Shown: in pieces, positions 23,160 to 34,964 of the stretch | Numbering within the stretch: the first letter of the stretch is position 1 | Layout of the letters: each line of letters starts with the position of its first letter | NCBI RefSeq assembly: GCF_019279795.1 | Contig: NC_056739.1 | Location: 9,900,029-9,964,028, forward strand | Length of the DNA: 64,000 bases | Direction: 5' to 3' | Origin: Protopterus annectens | Taxonomy: Eukaryota > Chordata > Ceratodontiformes > Protopteridae | Made by a program: the position numbers and the translations under genes | Notes under the pieces: model-generated | Seen by the model: only the letters and a program-made list of their open reading frames with translations | Told to the model about the DNA's origin: nothing | Databases searched by the model: none

Positions 23160-25089
23160 ATATAAAACTAACTTTGGGTGATTTGGTCACATTGACTAAT
23201 GTCAAAAACTGGTATAGGTATTTGCCCATGCTAAGTGGGCTAAGGACCTATCCTACTCTGACACATGCCAAGGACCCATGTGACTTGTAGGAGAGGTCTA
23301 TGCACCCCTACTGGCCAGTGTGTGTCCACATAAAGCCCAGCATCCCTGGGATGACAAGATGCTGCTTGAAGTGGATGATATGATAGGAATGAAGAGCCTG
23401 GACATCATGTATATCCAGGAGACAAGACTGAAGAGAAAGAGCAAAGTCACAAGGTTTGTGATCCAGAGTCTACTGCTCAGAAGGAGGACAGACTAGACAT
23501 GTCATGGGAACTGTGGGGAGAGAGCATCTTTTTAAGACAGTGAGGGATGTCATCAGAATTACTGACAGACTCATGACAGTTAGACTCCATTGTAAAGGCA
23601 GGGTTATGATGGCAAGGAAAAGAATACATTCAGGCAGCAGTTGTAGAACCTGATAGAGACAGTGTGCCAAAATTATTTGGTATTTATAATGGGGGACATG
23701 ATTGCTCATAGTGGGCCACACAGAACAGGATATGAGGACTGCTTAGATGCATATGGGATGGGTTACAGGAATAAAGAAGGAGAGGACATTTGAGACTACT
23801 GTCTGGCAAATGGATCGATGGTGGCAATATATGGTTCCCCGAAGAGAGAGAGTCATAAGATCGTATACAAGACTGATCAGTGTGCAACTCAGGTAGACTT
23901 TCTCCTAGTAAGGAAAGGGTACCAGGGTAGGATGAGCGATTATAAAGTCATCCTCAGTGAGAATGTCAGCTAGCAGCATAAACCACTTGTGGCCACAATC
24001 AGTTGCAAGCAGTTGTCAGAGAAGGCTCTACTCTATGGTCAACAGAAACTAGGCTGATGACCTGGAAGTTGACTGGATCAAAGGCACAGGAGTTCTAGGA
24101 AATACTCAGGGCACTAGCACCTCAGGAGGAAGAATGACAGCATCTCAAAACAGCATGTATGAGGACTACAGAACAGATGTGGTCAAGCCAGGTATGGATA
24201 TAAGGTACATAAGGTAAACTGATGATGGAATGCTGAAGTCCAATAAGTTATCAAAAAAAAAAGAGGAGTGCAGGAAGAAGTGGGAGAAAGAAAATACTGG
24301 TTTTCCGAAAAAGAGGCTAAGAGAAGATCACAATGGCAAAGAACAAAGTGTTAGAGAAACTCTACCAGCTTTTGGAAATTGACTCAGTAGATGGCACAAA
24401 GAAACTCTATGAGGTAGCAAGGCAAACACAGAAAGACAAAGAAGACACTCATCAGGCACCTTTTATAAGCGATGACAACCACAATCCACTCACCAGTTGA
24501 CAGGACATTAAAGGCAGATGGAAGGAGTACTTCTAGTAGATTCTGAATGAACAAAACACCACAGAAGCTGTACTACAATGAATGAGTAAAAAGAACTTGT
24601 CCTAGAAAAAGTAAGTACAGCACTAAGGAAAATGAAGTCGGGGAAAGATGCAGACTCAGATGAAGTCACAACAGATATGATCAAGATGCTGAGGATGTTA
24701 GAGGAGAAATGGCTCTTGAAGGTACCCATCATGGTATGAAAAGAAAGACAAACTCCAGATGACTGGAGAATAAGCATATTAGTGCCAGTGTACAAGAACA
24801 AAGGGGACATTCACATCTGTGGGCAGAACAGAGATATTGAATACCTGTTACACTACATGAATGTGCTGGCAAGGGTGATTGATATGCAAATATAATGAAC
24901 AGCAGAAAGCAAGTTGGAAGATGAGCACTTTGGATTCAGATCATGATGCAACACAACTAACCCAATATTTGCAGTAATACAAAAGAGTGGGGAAATGGCT
25001 GGAGATAAGGAAGGTGTCTAATTGGGTATTCCTAGATTTGGGGAGAGCATATGATAAGGTCTCAAGAAAGTTGAGTTAGGTGGTTTTGT

Positions 25090-25390
25090 GGGTTTATCTT
25101 TGAATAAGTGAATTGCATATAGCCGAACGGTCATTTCTGCGAACCGTAATGCCGAAATACAGACAACATTGAAGGATCAAATGTCGAAAATGGTTTGCTG
25201 GAAAACCATTTCTGACATTTGATCCATGTGTTTGAATGGTAAAAAAAGCATTTGCTTATTTGCCATTCAAACACATGGTGAATCAGCTTTGTGTTTTTTT
25301 GCAGCCGTACTTACGATGTTTTGCACGTCACACATACCGCTTTCAACGAATAAAGGTAAACCAGTTTTGTGATAGTTCGGAGTCTCAGAA
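25090..25390. mobile_element. Insert in the RTE RT carrying two adjacent perfect-looking hairpins
   Basis: It separates RT sequence read as DKVSRKLS..VVLWVYL from MVKLLKTMYKD. Hairpin 1 is 25174-25225, with 23-nt arms GGATCAAATGTC...ATGGTTT and at most two mismatches. Hairpin 2 is 25224-25278, with 20-nt arms CCATGTGTTTGAATGGTAAA and one mismatch. The two share CC at 25224-25225. Outer sequence contains CCGAACGGTC-like motifs on both sides, but I cannot define TIRs or a target duplication. It may be a relative of the palindromic MITE family M, though the family core is absent. Confidence 0.6.
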
Positions 25391-25800
25391 CCAATGGTAA
25401 AATTACTGAAGACAATGTATAAGGACCCAGTGACACAGGTATGTATATTGTTCAGACTCACAGATGGGTTCCAAGAATGCTAGTGATGGACTACATTAGG
25501 AAACAGTTCCGTGTGAACGGATCAACAAAGCTGCTGTATGTAGACATTATGTGACAAGCAGACTTTAGACAAGAACTACAGCAGTTGACAGGAGATGCAA
25601 TGAAAAGATGAATGCACATAGAATAAAACTGAGTTCAGGCAAGACACTTGTCACGCCAGCAAGTGGCAGAAAGAAGAAAAGGTCAAAACTGAGACAAAGG
25701 GGAAAGTAGCAGAAGATGTTAGTCACTTTTTAAGTATATAGGAGGTGTAGTTGATGAGAAGAGATGTCTGAATGAGGAGGTCAACATTAGAATCATGGGT

Positions 25801-25926
25801 GGTACAGCCCACTAGCACAAAGTGTCAGGGGTAGTCATAGGGGGTACAGCCCATTAGCACAGAGTGTCAGGGGTAGTCATAGGTGGTACAGCCCATTGGC
25901 ACAGAGCGTCAGGGGTAGTGAGTGAC
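25801..25926. repeat. 42-bp tandem triplication inside the LINE
   Basis: GGTACAGCCCAYTRGCACA repeats at 25801, 25843 and 25885. The period is 42 bp (14 codons), so the LINE frame is preserved across the copies. Confidence 0.92.
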
Positions 25927-26430
25927 AGAAGAATGCCAAAGAAGATAAAAATACGATGTACAAAGCAGTGGTGTGACCAGTGGTTTTGCATGGCACAGAA
26001 ACCTGGGCAGTGAACGCAGAATAACTGAGGAAGCTAGAGGTGATGGAGATAAAGTCCCTAAGATGAGTAGTAGGATGTATACTGTGGGACAGATAAAGAA
26101 ATGAGGACATCAGAGCAGAAGCCAAAGTAGCCCCAACTGCAGAAAATGTGAAGGCAAGCACATTATGGTGATTCGGTCACATGTGCAGGAAAAAAAAAAA
26201 CAATTTGTTGATGATGATTTGGAAGAGATAGAAAGAAGGCAAGAGGAAATAAGGACATCAAAGCAAGAGATGGATGGATTACAAGAGAAAACACATATGA
26301 CAGTGAGGCCTGATGGCTGAAGGAAGTACAAGAGGGGCACTGAATCGAGAAAATTGGTGTCATTTTCTGCAACACCCCAACCCCGATCAGAAAAATAGGA
26401 AAAAATGTGGTGATGATGATGATAATGATG

Positions 26431-26589
26431 AGTGTGCTAAAACTATTGCAGGGTTATGAGAAAAATAGAAGAAAATAAGAAATCACACATATGTAAAGTA
26501 CAATGTGCTAAAAGTATTACAGAGGGTAGCAAAGTAGTGTGATAGAATTATGGGTCAGTAAGACAGGACAAAATGAAAGGCCATACAAA
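26431..26589. other. Short unassigned gap
   Basis: A-rich sequence between the RTE tail and the microsatellite. Confidence 0.4.
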
Positions 26590-26596
26590 AATATTT

Positions 26597-26770
<174 letters not shown>

Positions 26771-27092
26771 AAGTGAAGTCCATTGTGCTCTCATTAGTAC
26801 AGAGTTATTGTTGTAGGTCTCTGTTTGGGCCTTTTGATTGGATAATTTGAACTTTGGTTGTTTCCTGTTTTTCTGCTTTAAAAAGCCTGTGTTTGAACCG
26901 GTTTATGCTTGTTTGCACCTGTTTACGCATCGCGCACTACTGCTCAAAAGGATTGCTGGTTACAGATGCCTGCTACCTAGCCTCACAAATATTACCTAAA
27001 TCAGAGCTCTTCGTGCCTAAACCTACTAATATCTTCCCCTGCTGTATTCCCTCTTCAACTGTTATAGCCAGACCAAGATTATTCCTAGGACT

Positions 27093-28030
27093 ATGAAATG
27101 TCAGTTTTTCTCCTTTTCTCCTATCAGCCTGGTGGACATGGGTCTACTGAGGCAGTGTAGCAACTGCCTCATGTACACTGACAACCCCTTACTTCTAAAT
27201 CATTCCTGTACCATTGGTGAGAGATACACCTACATTATGAATCTGGAATCACAGCTCTTTCATGCAATAAATAGCAATGCAAAGCATGTTGTCAGCCCAC
27301 CTACAACTCCTACTCATGACACACAGCATATACATAAACCAACATATGTGGAGGTACTTAGAAAAAATCCACCTAGACATTAGAGACCTCCAAAACACAT
27401 ACAAACTAAACCAACCATAACATTCAAAATGCACGTAATGACACAAGCACAAGTGTCTCACCATCAAAGCCCTTAAGGCAATGCACATCCACTCCAAATA
27501 TCTTAGTCATAGGAGATTCTACAGTGAGACACACAGACATCCCCTTCCCCAGGATGAACAAGGAGAAAGTCACAGTCAGCTGTCTTTCTGGTGACAGGAT
27601 TTGTCAGATCACATAGGTACTCAAGTCTCTCAACATGTACTCTTATGATTCAGTCATAGTACATGTTGGTGTGAATGACTTGAGATGTACCTCCCTGGAC
27701 TACATGAGGAGAAGCATGACTGAGCTCTCTGATTATGTGTTACAGGCAGGTATGTTCCTAGCCTTGAGCAGCATATTATCCTTGCCTTGGGTGATACCAA
27801 AATATAAACAGAAAATCATTGACTTCAATAATTGGCTTAGTTTCTCGTGTCATTCTATGGGGATCCAGTTTCTATCAGCCCAGGATGACGTAATTGATAG
27901 ACCTCGATGCTTTGCCAGAGATGGTTTTCATTTGTCATCCTTGGAATTTTGGCTACTGGCAAAGGCTCCTCCCACCCGCATAGTGCTTTTTTTTTGGCAA
28001 AATGTCACAAGGACAAAATTCCTGATGTAA
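27093..28030 (+). pseudogene. CR1 ORF1 with Cys clusters and SGNH-type esterase domain
   Basis: The N-terminal part (27093-27383) has LRQCSNCLMYTDNPLLL, a C-x2-C cluster. The second cluster has decayed from CERC to GERY. After a break, the esterase part gives VIGDST (near 27509), SYDSVIVHVGVNDLR (27632-27690; the GxND block), LSSILSLP, and FARDGFHLSSLEF (27911-27950; the catalytic Asp-x-x-His block). SGNH/GDSL esterase domains are known in ORF1 of CR1 and zebrafish L2-type LINEs, where they bind nucleic acid or membranes in an undefined way. This ORF ends with LAKAPPTRIVLFFWQN and a stop at about 28028, overlapping the start of the endonuclease frame by roughly 120 bp. Confidence 0.85.
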
Positions 28031-28952
28031 AAATGTCATCAAAAAACAGCCTCAAGGTTATGGTGCTAAATGCTAGGAGTCTTAGCATGAAACTGCATTC
28101 ACTGGAAGCAGTCCTCACCTTGGAAGATGCTGACATCTGTGCAGTCATGGAGACCTGGTTCAGGGCTGTGGAGAGCACCCAAGCCATACTGGGTTACACC
28201 TCCTCCCACATGTTCAGACCACGAATGGAAGGTGTGAAAACTAAAGGAGGTGGTGTATCAATATTCATTAAAGATAAATAAACCTTCAGATTGGTTAAAC
28301 AGTATGATTCACTGGAGACACTTCAGGTGTAGCTAACTGTTGGTAGAACACCTATTCAAGACATTGCCAGCTCAAGTTACATCCAAACACCATGTTTCTG
28401 GGTGATTTCAATTACCCATCCATTGACTGGGTAGATTACTCATGCTCAAACTCACTTGCCCCAAGGTTCCTCAAGTTCATTAACTCCAACACCCTGAACC
28501 AGCTGGTGGATACCCCAACTAGGGGCACCATCATCTTGGATCTGGTGCTTGCCAATATCGGGGATCGCTGTAACGCTCCCACTGTGAGGTCTTCCCTTGT
28601 CAGATCTGACCACAAATCAGTCTCTTTTGAAGTGACTATCACACCGTCCCCCCCAGCAGCAACTAAACAAAAAAACTTCTCCAAAGCAGATTATGGCTTC
28701 ACTGCACCTCCCCCCTCAGATGGAACTGGCAACTATGCTGAGCCCTACAACAATGCTTTTTACAAACACCTGTATAACTGCATTGGCATGGCTGTACCTG
28801 ATAGGACCAGAACAAGCTCTTCAAGGAAGAGCAAATCTACCTGGTGGACAACTGTCATTAACATGCTTTATAATAAGAGGAAGAAATTGTTGTCCAAAAG
28901 TAAGAGGGAGGGTACCCTAAACTGGAAACACTCCCTCTTCAGCTTAAACTAG
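27907..28952 (+). pseudogene. CR1 endonuclease part
   Basis: Shows MVLNARSLSMKLHSLEAVL, DICAVMETWF, GGGVSIFIKDK (to 28281). After a stop and frame change it shows MFLGDFNYPSIDWVDY, TPTRGTIILDLVLAN, LVRSDHKSVSFEV (28392-28640), and the basic linker WWTTVINMLYNKRKKLL (28838-28890). Asn, Glu, GDFN and SDH motifs are all present. It is inactivated by the in-frame stop after KDK and a deletion before MFLGDFN. Confidence 0.9.
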
Positions 28953-29041
28953 CAAATGAGACTTCTTGTGAAGTCCACCAAAGCAAACTATGAAACCAAA
29001 TTAGTGTCCTCAACTAAGGACAACCATAAGGCGTTCTTTAG

Positions 29042-29584
29042 TTAGATCCATGGCATAAAAGGTAAGATGCAGATTTGCACTGAACTGGTAGTTAATGGTA
29101 CCACATACACTGAGCCTGTGGACATAGCAAAGCTGTTAGCTGACAGGTTCTGTGAAAACTTCACTCCTCTGTCCCTACCACACATACCCCATAACATTCT
29201 TTCTACCTGTCTCCCACCTTGTATCTCTAGGGAGCAGGTTGTTAATGCCGTCTCTAAGACCAAAAACACAGCATCTATGGGACCTGATAACATCTCAGGC
29301 TGCATCCTAAATGGGCTCTAACAAGAATTAGCAACACCGATGGGTACTCTTTCCAATCATAGTCTAAGCACCAGCTTCTTTCCAGCTGAATGGAGAACGG
29401 CCACCATTATCCCCTTGCACAAAGGTGGTGCAGTGCTTCCACTGACCCCAGGAACTATAGACCTGTTAGCCTGACTAGCCTTATCTGCAAGGCCATGGAG
29501 CAAATCACCATGGACCTTATCAACAAAGATATAGGTAATCTCAAACACTTGACTCTACTCAGTTTGGATTTGTCAAAGGGAGCA
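29042..29584 (+). pseudogene. CR1 RT start, truncated
   Basis: Contains ELVVNGTTYTEPVDIAKLLA, SKTKNTASMGPDNISGCIL (29254-29310), WRTATIIPLHKGG-like sequence with a frameshift, and NYRPVSLTSLICKAMEQITM (29450-29510). It stops at SLDLSKG, where FVKGRSCLL is expected, and foreign DNA begins. Confidence 0.9.
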
Positions 29585-29691
29585 AAACACAAAGACCATG
29601 TACAAACAAAGTCCAAACAAAAGCTGGCTCAGGTGAATCCATGGTAAAACTACAATTTTTTAAATTTCAATAAACACAAAATAAGAAAGAT

Positions 29692-29726
29692 AAGCGCTTT
29701 TGTTTACTTCTTATGAACTTCATGAG
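29692..29726 (-). ncRNA. Decayed hammerhead-like motif
   Basis: The minus strand reads CTCATGA (one change from CTGATGA), a segment able to pair GTTCAT with GTAAAC around an AAGAA loop, then CAAAAGCGC where GAAA is expected. Two core substitutions predict an inactive ribozyme. The neighbouring AATAAACAC sequence resembles other Penelope-type ends. Confidence 0.45.
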
Positions 29727-30025
29727 ATAATACTCCTGTACATTTTTGCCCTATTCAGATACAGTTAAAAGCAGCCCCATTGGTCAATCCACACCCACAG
29801 CCTTCCTTAAAGCAGCACATTCCTTTTATCCAATATTCACCATAGAAAAATATTTAAAATATATAAATATAGCTTATAAAATACATAACACCAATACAGG
29901 AATACACAACTCATATCTAATAACAGGCCTAAAAATCAAAATAGCTGATAAAAGGGCAATAGAAATACTTGAATATTTATAAATACTTGAATGTTTAAAA
30001 ATTTTAAATGTTAAATACTGCAACT

Positions 30026-30110
30026 GATATTCCCAAACTGTTTCCCATCCAAGTACTAACCAGCCCCAACCCTGCTTAGCTTCTAAGATGAAATGAAAAC
30101 ACGTACAGTC
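30026..30110 (-). repeat. 5S rRNA-derived sequence
   Basis: The minus strand contains TTAGAAGCTAAGCAGGGTTG and GGGCTGGTTAGTACTTGGAT, then GGGAAACAG.TTGGGAATA. This follows the 5S rRNA internal promoter and 3' half with few changes. The 5' third is diverged. A functional 5S gene is unlikely, since it has mutated box sequences and lies in a nested insert. A 5S-headed SINE (SINE3 type) or retropseudogene is likely. Confidence 0.85.
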
Positions 30111-30245
30111 AGGTTAGTCTGGTTACTAGTTGCATAAAATACATAAACATATACATATAACCCATGTATGTCTTAGGTCATGGTATATAAATAACAATAT
30201 AAATAAGTGTAACACTAGTTAAAATAAAAATAACAAAGCTAAATT

Positions 30246-30920
30246 ATTCCCTTTATCGGTTCAGTGCTGACGACTGCAAATTGGACGAGGTCATAGAATT
30301 CCCAAACAATGTCAACATCATGCAAGAGGATCTTATGCAAACAAATGATTGGTGCCAAAGTTACAGCCTTAAACTCAATGCAAAAAAATGTATTATCATG
30401 CCTTTTGGTAAGAGCGATGTTCCAGCTAACTACCACATCAGTAGAAACACCCTAAGCATGTACTCAGTGGTGAAAGACCTGGGCAGACAGGTTGACAGCA
30501 ACCTTACCTTTGATCACCATGTCTCCAGAGTGGTAAGAAGGGCATTCTATGTTTCTCAGCTCATACGTAATGGCATTGCCTCCAGAAAAACAGAAGTTAT
30601 AACTCCCTGTACTCTTCCCTCATCATGCCAATAACCCAGTACAGCGCCCCTTTAGGTGTGTACCTTTGCAGGCACCTGCAGCAATTGGAGAGATCTGTGG
30701 AACAGACTCTCAATTCATGTCAAGTAGAGCACCACTTTGGCCCTCTTCAAGTGCAGTCTGAACGACGGGATGGGTAACCATAAATTCACACCAGGGGTTC
30801 CACCTGTGTCTGTCTTGGATACGAGCAATAGGTGCTGATCGTGGAAACAAGAGCATAACTTGGCTAGGCTTGTAAAGGCCCTAAGGCATTAGCCTAATAA
30901 CTTCTTATGATCCTATGATT
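30246..30920 (+). pseudogene. CR1 RT C-terminal part and 3' UTR
   Basis: Resumes at the motif C region with SADDCKLDEVIEFPNN, where the family has KFADDCKLGAII; the Phe-Ala is altered to Ser-Ala. It continues NDWCQSYSLKLNAKKCIIMP, VVKDLGRQVDSNLTFDHH and SRVVRRAFYVSQLIRNGIA, to 30634. Scrambled C-terminal fragments follow, and the 3' UTR ends with the (ATCCTATG)-like repeat at about 30905. Confidence 0.9.
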
Positions 30921-31079
30921 GCAGTGAAATAAAAAGTATGAGTAATTTTGGTAGAAACAGAGAAGGGCATTTATAACAGCTGAGAGAAAAATGCATACCT
31001 GGATAAGTCAAAGGAAAAAAAAAAGTTAATGCATAAAATCAGGAAAAGCAATGAAGTAGTTTTACTTTTTGTATGAGAT

Positions 31080-32540
31080 GAAATGAGACATTTAATGAGA
31101 ATTATCACATTACATCACAATTGTGGCAAGTTAGTGTTATTGTTAGGTTGGCTTTATAAGACTGTTTAAAAGTGGCAAGGTTATTAATGACTCCAAGCTC
31201 AAAGGGAATTGTGTTCCATTCTCTGTGTAAGAATGCATTGGCTGTTTTGGCTCCATTTCGGGTAGCTGTTTTGAAAATTTGCATTCTAATTTATTTATTT
31301 TTAGCTCTGATGGTCCTTTCAGTAGAGTGCAGTTTTTGTAGAGTAGTTTGCACATGAACAGTAAATGATTATGGTTTGCTTATTTTCATAAGACATCAAG
31401 TTTAAGTTGCTAAGAAGGTTGCAAATACAGAGGATCATGATTGGGTCTCCAATCGTAATCTGCTAATTATGTGTCTGACCCATGGGTGGCAAGAAATTCA
31501 TCTTGGGAGCAAAGCTCAGGAGGGTAATCTTGGCATCCATGTTCAGAACACATAATATTAAGTTATGATTGCAGCACTGATCATAATTCTTTGTAATGCA
31601 TGGAAATTTATCTGCTTCATGTACTATTAGCTACAGAAAAAAAACACAAAATGTGCTGGTTTTGGAAGTTGGTAAAGCAGATGGGAAGTGCTGTCAAACA
31701 GACAATGGGAGACATCCTTGAGTATTCCCTGTCTAAGGGAAAGAGTTGGTTTCCTAAAAACATTTTGAGTTGCTGTAATGTTGTCGACAGCAGGCAGAAA
31801 TGAAGATGATGTGAAGCTGTTTCATGTTCTGCCACTGTTGTTTACAGTTTGGCACTGCCAGACATGATGTTAAAAGCACATGGGGTGCTTAACAATTGCT
31901 CAGCACCATTCTAAGTGTTGCTAAGATTGGGTCTTATGTTAAGAGTAGTGGAGAACCAGGGTGTCTTTTAACTGAAACTGGAGTGGAATCATGGCGCTCC
32001 ATGCACTACCTAAAAGTTACTCTCTGATTGAGCTGCACATTTGGCAGCTTTATAATATGTGGATTCTAGTTTTTGATCAGATGATTTTGTTTAAGTCATC
32101 CCTAACAATGCATCCATAAAAAAGGTTTGAGCATAAGCACTTCAGGATAAGTATTTGTTTATTTGGCGCGGCATTCATACTTTTCCATTTAGGTCTTTTA
32201 TAATGATGCTGGCTTTGTCTGTGAAGGTGAATTTGTTGTTTATGATGATACCAAGGTATTTGTATTGCTGTACAATCTCAATGTTAGTGTAACATATTTG
32301 ATTGTATCAACAGCACTTCTCTGCTGTCTTTTTGCCCCCCCCCCCAAAAAAAAACATTAGTTTTGTTTTCTGTTCATTTTAAATGCAATTATAGTCGTTT
32401 AGCCAGTCAAGAAGCATTTCTATTGATTATAGCTATGTGAATAGGATGGCTGTATTGACAGCATTAAATATAACTGTGGAGTCATTTGTAAAGGTGGTAC
32501 AAAGTAGTGATCCCATAAAGGAGTCCTGTAGCATCCTGTG
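31080..32540 (-). pseudogene. LINE RT C-terminal fragment (third RT family)
   Basis: On the minus strand: PLCTTFTNDSTVIFNAVN (motif C region, decayed) near 32470-32520; IEVQQ-like and YKYLGIIINNKFTFTDK (about 32205-32270); and a conserved C-terminal WNTIPFELGVINNLATFKQS near 31165-31225. This is the classic end of a non-LTR RT but does not match the CR1 copies here. A C11A8 tract at 32334-32350 interrupts it. The 5' part is missing. Confidence 0.75.
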
Positions 32541-32587
32541 TTACTTTCAAAAAACATTTTTATATATATATATATATATAGATATAT

Positions 32588-32875
32588 GGATCTACTTTGA
32601 TTTACTGAAAACTCATTTCACTGAATCACATTTCCCTGAATGTAAGTACTGCTGGGCAAATAAAACGTATATGCCCTTTTCCCCACTGTAGTGCAATCCT
32701 GTAGTTAGTATATATAGTTAGGGGGTGGGGGCTGGGGCACAGCCCCCCACATTGAGGGGTGTGGGAGCTTAGCCCCCCACCTACTTAGCTTTTATATTTA
32801 TGAACCTCATTTCACTGAAAGCTAACAATATAAAACCAAAAATAGGTGGGGGGGGGCTAGCCCCCCACACCCCCC

Positions 32876-32941
<66 letters not shown>

Positions 32942-33025
32942 TAACTACAGGATTGCATTACAGTGGGGAAAAGGGCATTTACATTTTATTTGCCCAACAG
33001 TACTTACATTCAGTGAAATGTGATT
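32588..33025. mobile_element. Palindromic MITE, family M, copy 3 (right end lost)
   Basis: It starts GGATCTACTTTGATTT. Arms of about 230 bp are inverted copies: CACATTT...GAATGTAAGTACTG and TGCCCTTTTCCCCACTG at 32625-32700, mirrored at 32945-33025. The core GTGCAATCCTGTAGTTAGTA occurs once on each side, with CCCCCCACA tracts and (TA)n at 32878-32940. Similarity stops at about 33025, before the expected right terminus, so no target duplication can be tested. Confidence 0.75.
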
Positions 33026-34964
33026 AGTTAAAATAAAAATTAAACAAAATGTGGATACGGAACAGAAAATTTACACTGGACCTGGCACCCATATCCATTT
33101 TGGACAGAGGTCACTTATAAATGCCTTGCCCTCAATGTCCTGTTTGGATATAAGACATCATTATTCTTTTGGGAAAACTTGGGTAGGCTTAGAAAGGCCC
33201 CCTGGGTTGTTATCTTAGTAAAAATCCATTAATCTAAGTAATGAGATTTAATAACATATAATAAGCATAGCTTAAACTTCTCCAAGGACTCCATGGGGCA
33301 TCTAGATCCAGTAAATATTCTTCAGTACAGCAGCTCCACCTGTATGTCATACCTTATACTGCTGGCAAAGAGCCAGTTCTGAAATACAAATGGAACTGGA
33401 CAGCCATGAGGCTATCCAGCCAGGACGTCCACTGTAAGATGGCATGGCCAACATACCTACATTTGCCCCATCCAAGACAAGGGACAAGCTTATAAGGCCA
33501 TTAATCCACCAGGGAAGTAAATTACATTTTTTAAACAGAATACTGAGAGCAATCCCAGCAAGATTCTGGGGATGGCTCACTACACCAAACTGCACGTGTG
33601 AGTGGTTCCAGGCTTACTTCCTCAAGTCCCAAACCCTGCAGTACAGTTCCACCTGTATGTGGACTTCAGTACTGCAGTCTGGCTTCCCACTGTGTACTCT
33701 CTGCAGTGACAAGTCCCATAGCCAGTGTTACAACTAGCGGCCATGGGGAGCCCCCGATTATTTCCCTGAATATAGGCCCCTGCATGAAGCAGCTGTAGGT
33801 TTTTCCACCTCTTCCATGCCTTCTTCAGTGCTTCCTAGATGTTTGCACAGCTAGCAACACTGCATAATTACTTTTGAATGTAAGCTGCACTCAATCAGGT
33901 CTGCTTCAGTAAAGGAAGGGACCTGATTGGCAACCAGGGAAGTAAGCTCTAGTTTCCTGACTGGTGCAGCAGCTATCCAGGGAAGTAAGATGTATTTTTA
34001 TTTTATTTTACTTTTTTTTTACCAGGATAGCTCCAGAGTTACTTACAAAAATTTTATAAAAAATGCAACATGGATTAGTAATAGCAGAGTTCTTTTATCT
34101 ATTAGTATTGCATTATTCAACATGGAGATACCATTAAAGATGCTGAAAATTGGTGGTGTTTATATGTATTATTTGACTAAGTAGAGCCCATATTTATCTT
34201 ATCTTCATATTTTGTAAAATGTCAGTCAAACTAACCAAAGCTAGTACAGCAATCTTGTATACTTAAACCAGGTGGGTAATAAAAATTCTTATCTATGTCT
34301 GCTTTAATATTTAAAGATATCGCTGGTTATAGACAGTGTTTTATCAACTTACGATTATCACAATTCCCTTAAATAATTTACCACTGACATAGTGCCCCTG
34401 GCTTATTTAAACCTTGCTGGTAGATATTCTCTCCACTAAAACTAACAACATAGACAGCATTAGGTATCTGAAATACCTGTAACTGCAGGGATTCTCCTTA
34501 ATCATCCTTAATGGTGTGGGGTCCCCACAAAAGCTTCTGCTGTTTGAGGAAAAATGAGGAGAAAAAGTATACTAATTTCCTGATTACGCTCCTTAACCTG
34601 AACAGGGCTGTGATGTGACCCTGTTAGGGTAAAGCTGATAGTGAATATAAGCAAGGTAAGCAGTACAGATCAGCATCCCCGAGTGACTGATCTCAGTGCA
34701 TACCTTGGATTTTAAGAAGAGCTGATGTTTCTGATCTTCAGGGATGGTTTTGTCTTTCAAGGAGTTTTATAAATACTGGCAGAACACCAGATACTATAAT
34801 TCTCAGCTTTTTTGATGAAGAATTCAGAGCAATCTCACAAATAATAGCAGAATAAAGGCTCAAAATCAGAAACATGTTTAAATATTACTGTAATTCACTT
34901 AAAAAGTTAATAGAATAACATCTTCTGAATCAACATGCATTTTTGGAAAATAAGAAATATAAAA
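33026..34964. other. No feature recognised
   Basis: A phrase built on GTACAG(CAG)TTCCACCTGTATGT occurs at 33331 and again at 33641, a diverged local duplication. Nothing else could be assigned. Confidence 0.4.

Larger units (their letters stand above)
23160..26430 (+). pseudogene. RTE-like LINE, near full length, with insert
   Basis: Plus-strand homologue of 18946-21960. The leader GGCCAGTGTGTGTCC is at about 23311. The endonuclease region has MKSLDIMYIQETRLK near 23390-23435, and a GYEDC..MGYRNKEGED block near 23735. RT contains GFRS.CNTTNPIFAV (24935-24980) and FLDLGRAYDKV (25029-25061). An insert with two hairpins follows (about 25090-25390), then MVKLLKTMYKDPVTQV, VMDYIRKQF and KYIGGVVDEKRCLNEEV (25735-25785). 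The C-terminal end has LHGTETWAV, MEIKSLR, CILWDR and AEAKVAPTAE (25990-26150). It closes with an ATGATG-rich tail at 26411-26431. The YADD block and the GLHQGSALSP block are lost. Stops occur throughout. Confidence 0.85.
29585..30245. mobile_element. Composite insert in CR1: Penelope-type hammerhead remnant plus 5S-derived segment
   Basis: About 660 bp lies between CR1 RT parts that should be about 370 bp apart in an intact copy. It therefore replaced roughly 370 bp of RT as well as adding sequence. It contains the hammerhead-like boxes at 29692-29726 and a 5S rRNA-like stretch at 30026-30110. The 78-codon plus-strand frame at 29746-29982 is lysine/isoleucine-rich and not recognisable. Confidence 0.65.
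26790..30920 (+). mobile_element. Long CR1 LINE copy with 5' UTR, interrupted in the RT
   Basis: A 5' UTR (about 26790-27110) resembles that of the copy at 56040-56455, including a TTTAAAAAGCCTG/TATAAAACCTG block and a CGCATCGCGCACT/CGCAGCATCGGGC block. ORF1, endonuclease and RT start follow. A 660-bp foreign segment (29585-30245) replaces the RT core, after which the RT C-terminal half and a 3' UTR end in CTTATGATCCTATGATT at 30903. All parts are in one orientation and in CR1 order. Confidence 0.9.
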
